A stretch of DNA of 64,000 nt from Novosphingobium ginsenosidimutans (GCF_007954425.1 NZ_CP042345.1:1488001-1552000); one strand, 5' to 3'; counted from the first letter of the stretch, positions 21,736 to 30,411 are shown. Made by a program: numbers and translations. Notes: generated by a model from the sequence alone, not told the origin.

Positions 21736-23703
21736 TTGCCGCTTGCCCCTGCCGCCTCGACCCTTGCGATCCGCCTGATTGGATCGACCCGCGCCAGTTT
21801 CGATGGGGCCGACCTGCCGCTGCCCGCATCGCGCAAGACGCGGGCGATCCTCGCTTATCTGCTGCTGGCCGACCGCCCGGTCAGCCGCCAGCAACTCTGC
21901 GAGCTGTTCTTTGACGTGCCCGACGATCCGCGCGCGGCCCTACGCTGGAGCCTCAGCAAGCTGCGCGGTGTGCTGGAGGCCGACGGGGTCGAGCGGGTCC
22001 GCACCCAGCGCGACCAGGTCTCGATCGATACTGCGGGGCTGTGGGTCGATGCCCTGGCGCTGCGCAGCCTGCCGCACGACCTGGGCAGTCTTGATGCGGT
22101 TGCGCTCGCCGCAGTCCTCGGCTGGTCTCCCGAGCCGCTACTGGCCGATGCCGATCTGCCCAACCGCCCGGACTATGCCGCCTGGCTGGTGGCAGAGCGC
22201 CACCGCGCGCAAGCGGTGCTGGCACTGGTCCTGACCGCGCTGGCTGAGCGGCAAGAGGACAATCCCGCTGCGCAGATCGAACCGCTGCAACGTCTGATCG
22301 CGCTCGATCCGCTCGATGCTGCGGCTTATCAGCGCCTGATCGCGGTGCTGGTCGAACTCGGCCGGCGCAGCGATGCCGAAGCGCTGGCGGGTCAGGCCGA
22401 GCGGGCGCTGGCGCAGAATGGGATCGACCCGGGCGCGGCGCTGCGCCAGCCCTTGCGCCGCCGGATCGACACATCCGTGGCCGCGGTGGATCCGGCGCCG
22501 CCGCTGCCAGAGCGGGCCAGCGCTGCGCCGGTGGTCGCGGTTCTGCCTGTGGTCGATCTCAGCATGGAGCCGCTCCCCGGCCATGTCACCGACGGCTTCT
22601 TCGAAGGGCTGGTCCATGCCTTGTCGCGGTTCCAGTCGCTGGTGACCATTGCCGGCGCTTCGACCAGCCGGATGCGCGGCGTGATCGACGATCCGGTCGA
22701 AATCGCGCGGCGGCTCGGGGCCGATATCCTGGTTGGCGGCAGCCTGATCGCCACGCGCGACGGCACCTTGCGGTTCCGCTGGCGGGCTATCGATGGCCAG
22801 ACTGCGCGGATCGTCACCTCAGGCGAACTGGAGGGACACTGCGACGATGTCTGGGACCTACAGGAAGCCGCCGCGCGCGTGGTTGCGGTAGAAGTGGAGC
22901 CGCGCGCCCAGGCGGAGGCTTTGCGCGCCCGCGCTGCCTGCCCGACCGCATCGGCCAGTGCCTATGATCACTACCTGCGCGGAGTGGTCGCAGCCTTCCG
23001 CGCCGACCCGCGCGACTTTGGCACCGCGCTGGACCATTTCGAACAGGCGATTGCGCTCGATCCGCGCTTTCATCCGGCCCTGGCCTTGGCCCCCTGGGCA
23101 GCGAGCTATGCCAACCGGATCCGCACGCCAGCCGAGCGCGACCACTACGCCGCGATGAGCCGCGCCGCGCTGCGCCACGGGGCCGACGATGCCCGTACGC
23201 TGGCAACCGCCGGCGGGGCACTCTGCTACATGGCGCGCGACCATGCCGCAGCGTGGCAGGCGGTCAACCGGGCGATTACGATCAACCCGAACGAGCATAC
23301 CGCCTGGAGCACCGGCGGCTGGATGCACGCGATGAACGGCGATGCGGCCGAGGCCCACCGGATGTTCGATCGCTCGTCCCGCCTCAACCCGCTGGCCAGC
23401 AATGCGCTGGGGCTGACGGCCGGACGCGCCATGGCAGAACTGCTGGCCGGGAGCGCGGAGCAGGCCGAAGCCTATGTGATCGAAGCTCTTGATGGATCGG
23501 AAAGCCATCCGTCAGCGCTGATGACCGGGGTGGCGACTGCCGCGCTGCTTGGGCTTGCGCAGCTTGAACAGCGCCGCGCCGCGCTGCTGCGGCTCTATCC
23601 CGAAGGGATCGACAGCCAGAGCATCCGCCACCTGCCCTTCGAGCGGCCAGAGTGCCAGGAGCGCTACTTTGCTGCGCTGCGGCTGGGCGGAGTGCCAGGC
23701 TAG
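21736..23703 (+). CDS. BTAD-domain transcriptional regulator with TolB-like and TPR regions
   Basis: A 655-residue protein starting at TTG, the first possible start after an in-frame stop at 21670. Residues 1-100 resemble the SARP-type DNA-binding domain (RKTRAILAYLLLADRPVSRQQLCELFF, ALRWSLSKLRGVLEADG), and the bacterial transcriptional activator domain runs to about 245. A middle part (about 258-390) has VVAVLPVVDLS and ADILVGGSL, seen in adenylate-cyclase-associated and TolB-N-like modules. TPR-like repeats follow to the end. Such proteins activate nearby genes; the divergent barrel operon is an obvious candidate. Confidence 0.8.
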   Translation: MPLAPAASTLAIRLIGSTRASFDGADLPLPASRKTRAILAYLLLADRPVSRQQLCELFFDVPDDPRAALRWSLSKLRGVLEADGVERVRTQRDQVSIDTAGLWVDALALRSLPHDLGSLDAVALAAVLGWSPEPLLADADLPNRPDYAAWLVAERHRAQAVLALVLTALAERQEDNPAAQIEPLQRLIALDPLDAAAYQRLIAVLVELGRRSDAEALAGQAERALAQNGIDPGAALRQPLRRRIDTSVAAVDPAPPLPERASAAPVVAVLPVVDLSMEPLPGHVTDGFFEGLVHALSRFQSLVTIAGASTSRMRGVIDDPVEIARRLGADILVGGSLIATRDGTLRFRWRAIDGQTARIVTSGELEGHCDDVWDLQEAAARVVAVEVEPRAQAEALRARAACPTASASAYDHYLRGVVAAFRADPRDFGTALDHFEQAIALDPRFHPALALAPWAASYANRIRTPAERDHYAAMSRAALRHGADDARTLATAGGALCYMARDHAAAWQAVNRAITINPNEHTAWSTGGWMHAMNGDAAEAHRMFDRSSRLNPLASNALGLTAGRAMAELLAGSAEQAEAYVIEALDGSESHPSALMTGVATAALLGLAQLEQRRAALLRLYPEGIDSQSIRHLPFERPECQERYFAALRLGGVPG

Positions 23704-23771
23704 CCTGCGTGTTTTCTCCTCGCCAACGGTGCGTTTGCTGATAGCCTGCTGCGCAACCGGGGGGTGATCAC

Positions 23772-25007
23772 ATGGCAAGCATTGCACAAGGCAGCCGGAT
23801 CAGCGCGGCGCGGCTTAACTGGCTGGTGATCCTGATCGGCCTGTCGGTCCTGCTCAACTATGTCGATCGCGGGGCCATTGGCATTGCCGCGCCGCTGATG
23901 AAGGCGGAGCTGGACCTTTCCGCCACCGGTTTCGGCACGGCGGTCTCGGCCTTCTTCTGGGTCTATGCGCCGCTCTGCCTGTTCGTCGGCTGGCTGTGCG
24001 ACCGATTCTGCGTCTACCGCATGTTCGCCGCCGGGATCGCGCTGTGGGCGGTGGCGACGCTGTTGACCGGCTTCGTTCACGGCATCGCGGCGCTGATCGT
24101 GCTGCGGCTGATCCTGGGGCTGGGTGAAAGCATCGCCTTTCCCGGTAGCTCGAAGATTTTCGCCGCAGAGGTTCCGGCCGCGCGGCGCGGCTATGCCAAT
24201 GCCATGGTGGCTGCCGCGCTGGCATTTGGCCCGGCGGTCGGCACCTTCAGTGGCGGCCTGATCCTGGCCGAACTGGGCTGGCGGCCGATCTTCTGGATCT
24301 TTGGCGCGGTTACACTGCTCTGGCTGGTGCCCTGGCACTATGTCGCCGCGCCGCTGCGCACACAAAGCGTCAGCGTGCCGGTCGCCGATCCGGTGCCGCT
24401 GGCGACGATCATGCGGGTGCCCGCGGTCTGGCTGATGGGCGTCGGGCACTTCTGCACCAATTACGGGTTCTATTTCCTGCTGACCTGGCTGCCGCTCTAC
24501 CTCGTCAAGTCGCGCGACTTTTCGATTACCGACATGACCATACTGACGACGCTGGGCTTTGCGGTGCAAGGGGTGATGGCGCTGGTGGTGGGCCATGTCT
24601 CTGACAAGTGGGTGGCTGGCGGCGCCGATGAGGCACGGGTCCGGCGGCGGATGATGATCGCGGGGCAAGCGCTTGCCGCCGTGTCGATCGGGGCGGTCTT
24701 CTTTGCCGATGGCTTTGCGCAGGTTGGCGCCTGCCTGGTCCTGGCCGGGATCGCCAGCGCGCTGACCTCGACCAACCTCTTCGCGATCGGCCAGATGTTT
24801 GCAGGCCCGCGCGCTGCGGGGGTGTGGATCGGGCTGCAGAACGCGGTCGGCAATGCTGCCGGCATCATCGGTCCGGTGCTGACCGGACTGATGATCGACC
24901 GGCTCGGCGGCTATGGCTGGGCCTTCGCGCTGACTGCCCTGGTCCCGGCGCTGGGCGCGCTGTGGTGGTGGAAAGTTGTCCCGCCAATCAAACAGTTCGA
25001 AAGCTGA
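23772..25007 (+). CDS. MFS transporter, ACS (anion:cation symporter)-like
   Basis: A 411-residue membrane protein with twelve predicted helices. LNYVDRGAIGIAAPLM at residues 30-45 and the loop GWLCDRFCVYRM (motif A-like) are typical of the ACS family of the major facilitator superfamily, which takes up organic anions such as hexuronates, phthalate or tartrate. It follows the BTAD regulator by 69 bases in the same direction and precedes a small HTH gene. The substrate is undetermined. Confidence 0.85.
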   Translation: MASIAQGSRISAARLNWLVILIGLSVLLNYVDRGAIGIAAPLMKAELDLSATGFGTAVSAFFWVYAPLCLFVGWLCDRFCVYRMFAAGIALWAVATLLTGFVHGIAALIVLRLILGLGESIAFPGSSKIFAAEVPAARRGYANAMVAAALAFGPAVGTFSGGLILAELGWRPIFWIFGAVTLLWLVPWHYVAAPLRTQSVSVPVADPVPLATIMRVPAVWLMGVGHFCTNYGFYFLLTWLPLYLVKSRDFSITDMTILTTLGFAVQGVMALVVGHVSDKWVAGGADEARVRRRMMIAGQALAAVSIGAVFFADGFAQVGACLVLAGIASALTSTNLFAIGQMFAGPRAAGVWIGLQNAVGNAAGIIGPVLTGLMIDRLGGYGWAFALTALVPALGALWWWKVVPPIKQFES

Positions 25008-25035
25008 CCCGCGACCGAGGGCAAAGATTCGACCC

Positions 25036-25044
25036 TGTGGATAA
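25036..25044 (-). other. Single perfect DnaA-box match
   Basis: TGTGGATAA, the reverse complement of TTATCCACA, lies in the gap between the MFS transporter and a small HTH gene. One box alone does not mark an origin and may be coincidental or regulatory. Confidence 0.25.
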
Positions 25045-25117
25045 CTTAGGGTAAACAAGGCCCGGGGCGATTCGCTAAAGCCTCAAAAATAAGTGTTTTC
25101 TCCGAGAGGGAGAGCAG

Positions 25118-25393
25118 ATGGGTCGCGAAGATTACAATAGCCTGGTCGCCAGGAGCGAGAGCGTTGGCATGGCGCTGATGTGCGCGCGCGTCGCCAGCAA
25201 CCTGTCGATCGAGGATCTGGCCGCGCGGACCAAGGTCAGCACCCGCTTCCTCCACGCGCTGGAGCGGGACGATTTCTCCGTCTTCGTCAGCCGCATCTAC
25301 ATCATGGGTTTCGCCAAGGCCTATGCCAAGGTCGTCGGCCTCGATGGCGAAGGCATCGTCGCCTCGCTGCGGCGCCAACTGGCACCGCAATAG
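25118..25393 (+). CDS. Small helix-turn-helix protein (RodZ-type HTH)
   Basis: A 91-residue protein consisting almost only of an HTH_25 domain: LSIEDLAARTKVSTRFLHALERDDFSVF then YIMGFAKAYAKVVGLDGE, the pattern of the RodZ N-terminus. RodZ proper continues with a membrane span and periplasmic domain, which are absent here, so this is a stand-alone domain and not cell-shape RodZ. It starts after a GAGAGGGAGAG ribosome-binding region. Its role may be DNA binding or protein interaction. Confidence 0.75.
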   Translation: MGREDYNSLVARSESVGMALMCARVASNLSIEDLAARTKVSTRFLHALERDDFSVFVSRIYIMGFAKAYAKVVGLDGEGIVASLRRQLAPQ

Positions 25394-25885
25394 TCAGAGC
25401 GCAACGAACTTCCCCGCTGCGCGGTCCTTCCGCACCTTCAGTCCATCGAACACCTGCCCACTCATCGCGATCCAGACCCCCGGCGCGGCGGTCTGGACCG
25501 TGGCAAAGGCCATGCCCAGGTTGAAGTTCGCATCAGTCTCGGCAAAGCGGGCGGGCGATAGCGCACCGGTCAGGCAGATCGTCTTGCCCGGCACCTCGGC
25601 GGCAAGGACCTTGGCCGTATCCGTCATCGTATCGGTGCCGTGGGTGACGACGATCCGGCTTTCAGGCGCCTCGCGCGCGGCGCTGGCGATCAGCGCGCGG
25701 TCGGCCTGGGTCAGCTCAAGGCTGTCCTTGCGCATCAGCTCGACCACCCGGAACGGCAGCGCGACCCGCGCCTCGGCCAGCAGGGCGGGGATCCCGCTGT
25801 CAACGATCTGGTATTCCGAAAGCGCATCGAAGTAGTTCTTGTCGATCGTGCCGCCGGTGGTGAGGACGAGAATGCCTGTGGTCAT
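25394..25885 (-). CDS. Short asparaginase-domain protein
   Basis: A 163-residue protein with both threonine-containing active-site motifs of the L-asparaginase family: TTGGTIDKNY (residues 9-18) and THGTDTM (near residue 80). Classical type I or II asparaginases have about 330 residues, so this is the N-terminal domain alone. It ends cleanly at GKFVAL, and similar short forms occur as separate proteins, so it may not be a fragment. It overlaps the DoxX gene by four bases and ends base to base with the convergent HTH gene. Amidohydrolase activity is plausible but untested. Confidence 0.78.
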   Translation of the reverse strand: MTTGILVLTTGGTIDKNYFDALSEYQIVDSGIPALLAEARVALPFRVVELMRKDSLELTQADRALIASAAREAPESRIVVTHGTDTMTDTAKVLAAEVPGKTICLTGALSPARFAETDANFNLGMAFATVQTAAPGVWIAMSGQVFDGLKVRKDRAAGKFVAL

Positions 25886-26298
25886 GTCCCGCCCTTAGCC
25901 CTGCCAGTCCGCCACGGCCAGTCGGTTGCGGCAGAGACCCAGAGCGCCAGCCAGATCAGCACCGGCTGGAAAGCAAGCCGCGGCACATGATAGCCCAGGC
26001 CCAGCCCGCCATCGGCGCGCGCCAGATCGTTCAGCAGGTGCTGGAAATTGGCCGGCCAGACGCACAAGGCATAGGCGGCAAGCCCCCATCCGGCGGCGCG
26101 GCGCAGCGGCAGCGACCATGGCTGGAGCAAACCGACTGCCCCGGCAAGCTCCGCCACGCCGGTCAGCAGCACCACGAGTTCGGGCGCGGGCACCCAGGGC
26201 GGCATGATCGTCAGGAACGGGGCCGGATTGGCAAGGTGGATCACCCCCGCCGCGCCATAGAACAGCGCCAGCAGCCAGCGCAGCGCGGTGCGGATCAC
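25882..26298 (-). CDS. DoxX-family membrane protein
   Basis: A membrane protein of about 138 residues with four hydrophobic segments and the DoxX-type opening LRWLLALFYGAAGVIHLANP, then VAELAGAVGLL. The GTG at 26298 is preferred since family members start right at this segment; a TTG at 26322 would add eight residues, within the second unit of a tandem 14-bp duplication. DoxX-like proteins are linked to quinone or redox functions but are poorly defined. It is the middle gene of an SDR-DoxX-asparaginase operon. Confidence 0.75.
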   Translation of the reverse strand: MIRTALRWLLALFYGAAGVIHLANPAPFLTIMPPWVPAPELVVLLTGVAELAGAVGLLQPWSLPLRRAAGWGLAAYALCVWPANFQHLLNDLARADGGLGLGYHVPRLAFQPVLIWLALWVSAATDWPWRTGRAKGGT

Positions 26299-26326
26299 GG
26301 GCGGCCAATCATGGGCGGCCAATCAT
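26299..26326. repeat. Tandem 14-bp duplication at a gene junction
   Basis: GGGCGGCCAATCAT occurs twice in direct succession. It covers the end of the SDR gene and the start region of the DoxX gene and leaves ambiguity over the DoxX start. It is probably a recent slippage event. Confidence 0.9.
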
Positions 26327-27288
26327 GGACGGAAAGCCACCCCGGTCATCGCTTCGGATTTGTCCCACAGCGCGGCGGCGAGCGCCTCGTCGCGGATGTG
26401 CGGCCAGACCCCGCTGGCGCGTGGCGGCGGATCGCCGACCATGGCACCTACATTGCAGTCTTCGCAATAGACCCCGCCCAGGCCTTCGAGCAGCGGTGAA
26501 GTAGCGCACCAGGTGGCAGTGGCAGCACCCTCGGCCGGGCTCTTGAACATCGGGTTGACCTTACCTTGTTCGTCATACCAGCCCATCGCTTTCTGCTCGT
26601 CCATCGTCAGGTGGCGCTGAAGCGGAGTAACGATCCCGCCGGGGTGGACGGCAAAGGCGCGCACGCCGTGCGCCGCGCCCAGCTTGTCGAGCTGCAAGGC
26701 AAAGAGCGCGTTGGCCGACTTGGCCTGACCGTAGGCGAGCCACTTGTCATAGTCGCGATGCTCGAAGTTCGGGTCTTCCACCGACAGGCCATTGAGGCGA
26801 TGCCCGATCGATGAGACCGAGACCAGCCGCGCGCCGTTCGCCGCCTTGAGCAGCGGCCAGAGCCGCGCAGTCAGCTGGAAGTGACCCAGGTGGTTGGTGG
26901 CAAACTGGCTTTCATAGCCGCGCGCGTCGCGGGCCAGCGGACAGGCCATGATCGCGGCATTGTTGATGACGATGTGGAGCTTGTCGGTGCGGCTGGCGAC
27001 CTCGGCTGCACAGGCATCGATCGAGGCGGGATCGGAGAGGTCCAGTTCGAAGATCTCGACCGAGCCGCCGACATCGGCCAGATCCTCGGCCGCCTTGTCG
27101 GGCCGGCGTGCCCCGACCAGCACCCGCGCCCCCGCTGCAGTCAGCGCGCGCACGATATCGGTGCCGAGGCCCGAATAGCCCCCGGTGACGAAGGCGGTCT
27201 TGCCGGACAGGTCGAGGCCCGTGACGACTTCCAGCGCGGTTGAGCGGTAGCCGAAGGGGGATTCGATCGGGGCCTGAGGGGTAGTCAT
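26323..27288 (-). CDS. Short-chain dehydrogenase/reductase, retinol-dehydrogenase-like
   Basis: A 321-residue oxidoreductase with the cofactor motif TGGYSGLG near residue 36, the NNAA motif and the catalytic Tyr-Lys pair in AYGQAKSAN. This length and the NHLGHFQLT motif fit the retinol dehydrogenase/WW-oxidoreductase-like SDR branch, usually NADP(H)-dependent. It is the first gene of the leftward operon with DoxX and asparaginase. The substrate, likely an alcohol or ketone, is not known. Confidence 0.88.
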   Translation of the reverse strand: MTTPQAPIESPFGYRSTALEVVTGLDLSGKTAFVTGGYSGLGTDIVRALTAAGARVLVGARRPDKAAEDLADVGGSVEIFELDLSDPASIDACAAEVASRTDKLHIVINNAAIMACPLARDARGYESQFATNHLGHFQLTARLWPLLKAANGARLVSVSSIGHRLNGLSVEDPNFEHRDYDKWLAYGQAKSANALFALQLDKLGAAHGVRAFAVHPGGIVTPLQRHLTMDEQKAMGWYDEQGKVNPMFKSPAEGAATATWCATSPLLEGLGGVYCEDCNVGAMVGDPPPRASGVWPHIRDEALAAALWDKSEAMTGVAFRP

Positions 27289-27359
27289 ACGAATGCTCCG
27301 TTGCAGGGGTTGCCGCGCAGGGTAGACTGCGACCGAACCTTTGCAAGGACTTGGGCTTT

Positions 27360-27848
27360 ATGCAGCGGATCGAGCGGCAGATTACCGGCGGGTGCCAGTG
27401 CGGGGTGTTGCGCTATGCCGCCAGCGCGGTGATGGACAATGCCCACCTGTGCCACTGCCGGATGTGTCAGAAAGCGGTGGGAGGCCTTTTCGCCGCGCTG
27501 GTCGCCGTGCCGCGCGAGGCCCTTGCCTGGACTCGCGGGCAGCCATCGCGCTGGCGTTCCTCGGCCGAAGTGGACCGGGGGTTCTGCGGCCAGTGCGGGA
27601 CGCCGCTGTTCTATGAAAACGTCACTGGGGCCCATGTCTCGGTCACGCTAGGCTCGCTCGATGATCCGGCGGCCTTCAAGCCGGTGACGCACGACGGGAT
27701 CGAGGGGCGGATGCCGTGGTTCTTTGACCTGGCCCAAGTGCCCGATTTTGGCGAGACGGAGCAGCCGAGCCAGGCCGATTGGGCCGCTGCCATCAAGGTC
27801 AGCAACCGCCAGCATCCCGATCACGATACGGAGCGCTGGCCGCAATAG
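27360..27848 (+). CDS. GFA (glutathione-dependent formaldehyde-activating)-like zinc protein
   Basis: A 162-residue protein with the zinc ligands of the GFA/Mss4-like fold: TGGCQCGVLRY near the N-terminus, HCRMCQK, and FCGQCGTPLFY. GFA speeds formation of S-hydroxymethylglutathione, but most family members lack a proven role. The start was taken at ATG 27360 after AAGGAC; a TTG nine bases earlier is an alternative. It is divergent from the SDR gene and convergent with a TetR gene. Confidence 0.87.
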   Translation: MQRIERQITGGCQCGVLRYAASAVMDNAHLCHCRMCQKAVGGLFAALVAVPREALAWTRGQPSRWRSSAEVDRGFCGQCGTPLFYENVTGAHVSVTLGSLDDPAAFKPVTHDGIEGRMPWFFDLAQVPDFGETEQPSQADWAAAIKVSNRQHPDHDTERWPQ

Positions 27849-27855
27849 GCCCACC

Positions 27856-27882
27856 GTCACCCCGGATCACGTCCGGGGTGAC
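27856..27882. terminator. REP-like hairpin between convergent genes
   Basis: A perfect 11-bp stem (GTCACCCCGGA with TCCGGGGTGAC, five-base loop) lies eight bases after the GFA-like gene and 23 before the end of the TetR gene. It resembles repeated palindromes common in sphingomonad intergenic regions and may serve as a bidirectional terminator. Confidence 0.6.
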
Positions 27883-27904
27883 GAAGCAGGCAGTGGTTAT
27901 GGCA

Positions 27905-28546
27905 TCACGCCGCCAGCGGTTCTTCCGCCTCGATCGCCTCGATCGCGGCCTTCAGCTCGGCCGCTGCCGCTGGGGCCAGCGCGTGCTCGAGCAGGGTCAG
28001 GTGACGCAGCAGCGTGCGGCGGACTGCGCCAGTGCCGCTCGCGGTAGGCGCGCCCAACTCGCGCTCATGCTCCAGGCCAAAGCGCAGCAGGATCGTGGCG
28101 TTGATGGCCAGATTGGGCAGCTGTTCGCGCGGCAGGTTCAGCAGGCCGGCCTCGACCAGCGCGGCCAGGTGCGCTTCGATCTGGGCAAAGGTTTCGCGGG
28201 TCCAGCGCGGCGCGTTCTCGGCGATCAGGGTGGCGTGGTCGCCATAGGCCGGCTGATCGCGGTAGAGAAAGCGGAAGTCACGGAACTCGGCCATCATGGC
28301 CCGCAGCAGGCGGATGTAGCCTGCCACTGGATCGCCTTCCGGCAGCAGCGCCAGCCGTGCCTCGATGCTGGCTGCAAACCGCTCGCCAATCGCGTCAAGC
28401 AGGGCGCGCTTGGTCTTGAAATGGTACCACAGGTTGCCCTCGGCCATGCCGAGCCGTTCGGCCAGCAAGGCCGTCGTCACCGCGGCATAGCCTGCTTCGT
28501 TGAACAGGTGCAGTGCGGTGACGACGATGCGATCCCGTGTTCGCAT
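27905..28546 (-). CDS. TetR family regulator of the P450 operon
   Basis: A 213-residue regulator. The N-terminal HTH shows TALLAERLGMAEGNLWYHFKTKRALLDAI, the recognition helix and tail of TetR proteins. The long C-terminal helical part ends in an alanine- and glutamate-rich tail. Its ATG overlaps the stop of the P450 gene in a TGATG junction, which implies translational coupling. A 20-bp palindrome upstream of the P450 gene is a likely operator, so the pair would be autoregulated and induced by a P450 substrate or product. Confidence 0.88.
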   Translation of the reverse strand: MRTRDRIVVTALHLFNEAGYAAVTTALLAERLGMAEGNLWYHFKTKRALLDAIGERFAASIEARLALLPEGDPVAGYIRLLRAMMAEFRDFRFLYRDQPAYGDHATLIAENAPRWTRETFAQIEAHLAALVEAGLLNLPREQLPNLAINATILLRFGLEHERELGAPTASGTGAVRRTLLRHLTLLEHALAPAAAAELKAAIEAIEAEEPLAA

Positions 28547-29784
28547 CAGTAACGCGAAAGCTCTACCGTTAGCGACTTGTAACCATGGACAAAGCAAGCC
28601 GGGACTCGGGTCGGCTCACCGATCACATTGGCGCGCAGGCGCCGCTTGGCCATTTCCTCCAGCAAGGTGACGAGCTGCAGTTCGGCCACCCGCGCCCCGA
28701 CACAGCGGTGGATGCCATAGCCAAAGGACAGGTGGCGGCGGGCGTTCTCGCGATCGATGCGGATATGCTCGCCGTCCTTGAATACGCTTTCGTCGCGGTT
28801 GGCAGAGATGTACCACATCACCACGGCATCGCCGGCCTTGATCTGGTGGCCATCAAGCTCGGTATCCTCCACCGCAGTACGGCGCATGTGCGACAAAGGC
28901 GTCTGCCAGCGGATCAGTTCCTGCACCGCATTGGGGATCAGCGCGGGATCGGCTTCCAGCTTGGCGCGCTCTTCCGGATACTTGTTGAGCCCATAGGCAT
29001 AGGCCGACATTGAATTGCGGGTCGTGTCATTTCCGCCAACGATCAGCAGGATCAGGTTGCCGATGAATTCCTCGGGCGCCATTTCCTTCATCGCATCAGA
29101 CTGGAGCATGACCGAGATCAGGTCCTTGCCCGGATTGGCCATGCGTTCCTGCCACAGCGCGGCAAAGGCCATGCCCATTTCCTGCATCTTGGCGAGCCGC
29201 AGCTCGATCGTGGCGGGATTCTTGATCAGTTCCACATCGCCGCCAAAGTCCGACCATTCGGTCAGGTGGTGGCGCTGTTCCCAGGGATAGCCGAACAGCT
29301 TGGCCAGCATTCCGGTGGTCAGTTCGATCGAGACGCGCTGGACCCAGTCGAACGGCTGGCCGATCGGTAGGCTATCCAGCACCTCGCCGGTCCGCGCGGC
29401 GCATTCGGCCTTCATCGCCGCCACTTCGGACGGGCCAAAGCTGGGCGCAACGGTGCGGCGCTGGGCGGTGTGCTGCGGCGGGTCCATCGCGATGAACATC
29501 GGCTCGCGCATGTTGTATTCTTCGGCCAGCTTTGGGTTGCCTGAAATCGCGATCCCGCCGCGGTCCCAGCTAGACGAGAAGATCTTGGGCAGCGCCTCGA
29601 TATAGACGATCGGCTTGTAAGTGCTGACCGACCAATAGGGTCCGAACCCCGAATCCTTCACATAGTGGATCGGCGCCTCGGCGCGGTGGCGGCGGAAAAT
29701 CTCTTCAAACCGGTCCTCGGCATAGATTTCGGGGCGCGAGACGTCGAACGGATCGACTTCAGGTTCAAGTGCAGCGGTGGCCAT
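28546..29784 (-). CDS. Cytochrome P450, CYP153-like
   Basis: A 412-residue soluble P450. Cys361 in FGYGIHRCVG is the heme thiolate, VGGNDTTRN forms the I-helix oxygen-binding motif, and ELIRWQTPLSHMRR contains the E-x-x-R pair. The early HYVKDSGFGPYWSV block resembles CYP153 alkane and terpene hydroxylases. Start at ATG 29784 after GGAGAGGA; a longer frame begins at 29820 inside the operator and is rejected. No ferredoxin or reductase gene is adjacent, so electron partners must lie elsewhere. The subfamily is a best guess. Confidence 0.85.
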   Translation of the reverse strand: MATAALEPEVDPFDVSRPEIYAEDRFEEIFRRHRAEAPIHYVKDSGFGPYWSVSTYKPIVYIEALPKIFSSSWDRGGIAISGNPKLAEEYNMREPMFIAMDPPQHTAQRRTVAPSFGPSEVAAMKAECAARTGEVLDSLPIGQPFDWVQRVSIELTTGMLAKLFGYPWEQRHHLTEWSDFGGDVELIKNPATIELRLAKMQEMGMAFAALWQERMANPGKDLISVMLQSDAMKEMAPEEFIGNLILLIVGGNDTTRNSMSAYAYGLNKYPEERAKLEADPALIPNAVQELIRWQTPLSHMRRTAVEDTELDGHQIKAGDAVVMWYISANRDESVFKDGEHIRIDRENARRHLSFGYGIHRCVGARVAELQLVTLLEEMAKRRLRANVIGEPTRVPACFVHGYKSLTVELSRY

Positions 29785-29806
29785 GGCTATCCTCTCCCAA
29801 GCCCTT

Positions 29807-29826
29807 TTTAGGGTATGCACCCTAAA
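29807..29826. promoter_or_regulatory. Palindromic operator upstream of the P450-TetR operon
   Basis: TTTAGGGT and ACCCTAAA arms of eight bases flank a four-base centre. The site lies 23 bases upstream of the P450 start, where a TetR repressor encoded in the same operon would block transcription. Confidence 0.7.
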
Positions 29827-29853
29827 TGCAGCAATCGGGCCTGCGAGTCAAGC

Positions 29854-30408
29854 CTACCAGGCGTTACCGCTGGCGACGGCACGGGCCTCGGCCGGGCTGG
29901 AGCGGCGGCCGAGCGCGGCGTTGCGGTGCGGGAAGCGGCCAAAGCGCGCGACCATGCTGTAATGGCTGCGGGCAAAGCCCTTGCGTCCGGCATCGCCATT
30001 GGCGGCAAACAGGCGAACCGACCGGCGCTGGTCGGCAATCGCCTCGCTGTGCATCAGGGGCAGCAGCAGGAACTGGCGCTGGGTGCGGGTGAGGCGGCGG
30101 TGCCAGCCCTTGGCCAGCACGGCCCTGGTGATCGCCGCCGCAAGGCGGTCCGTGGCAAAGGCACGGGGGCTACCCCGAAAGCTGTTGCGCGGCACCTGAT
30201 CGAACAACAGCACGGCCGCCAGCGCGGTCAGCGGGTCAGTCAGGAACTTGCGCAAGGGCTGGCGCGGCAGCCCAGTAAGCAGCGGCGCAAACCGGCGCTG
30301 CAGCACCGCATCAACGGCGTCGTCGCGGGCAAACCACTGCGGGGGGCGCAGTGTATGGAACCAGAAATGTAGCAGATCGGCCGCCCAGGCCTGCCGGGCG
30401 GCCGTCAC
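29854..30408 (-). CDS. DUF924 family protein
   Basis: A 184-residue protein beginning with GTG. It has the DUF924 motifs VLLFDQVPRNSFRGSPRAFATD, LLLPLMHSE, and the C-terminal GRFPHRNAALGR. The family has an all-helical TPR-like fold, and its function is unknown. It starts three bases after the stop of the secreted protein gene upstream, on the same strand, so the two are probably co-transcribed. It ends 28 bases from the P450 operator. Confidence 0.85.
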   Translation of the reverse strand: MTAARQAWAADLLHFWFHTLRPPQWFARDDAVDAVLQRRFAPLLTGLPRQPLRKFLTDPLTALAAVLLFDQVPRNSFRGSPRAFATDRLAAAITRAVLAKGWHRRLTRTQRQFLLLPLMHSEAIADQRRSVRLFAANGDAGRKGFARSHYSMVARFGRFPHRNAALGRRSSPAEARAVASGNAW

Positions 30409-30411
30409 AGC

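Noticed and set aside
25036..25044. DnaA box as sign of a replication origin
   Set aside because: It is one box only, with no cluster, no AT-rich unwinding region and no dnaA or parAB nearby.
23700..25058. A 452-codon minus-strand frame opposite the MFS gene
   Set aside because: It is rich in His, Asp and Arg without a fold and is the antisense of a clear transporter.
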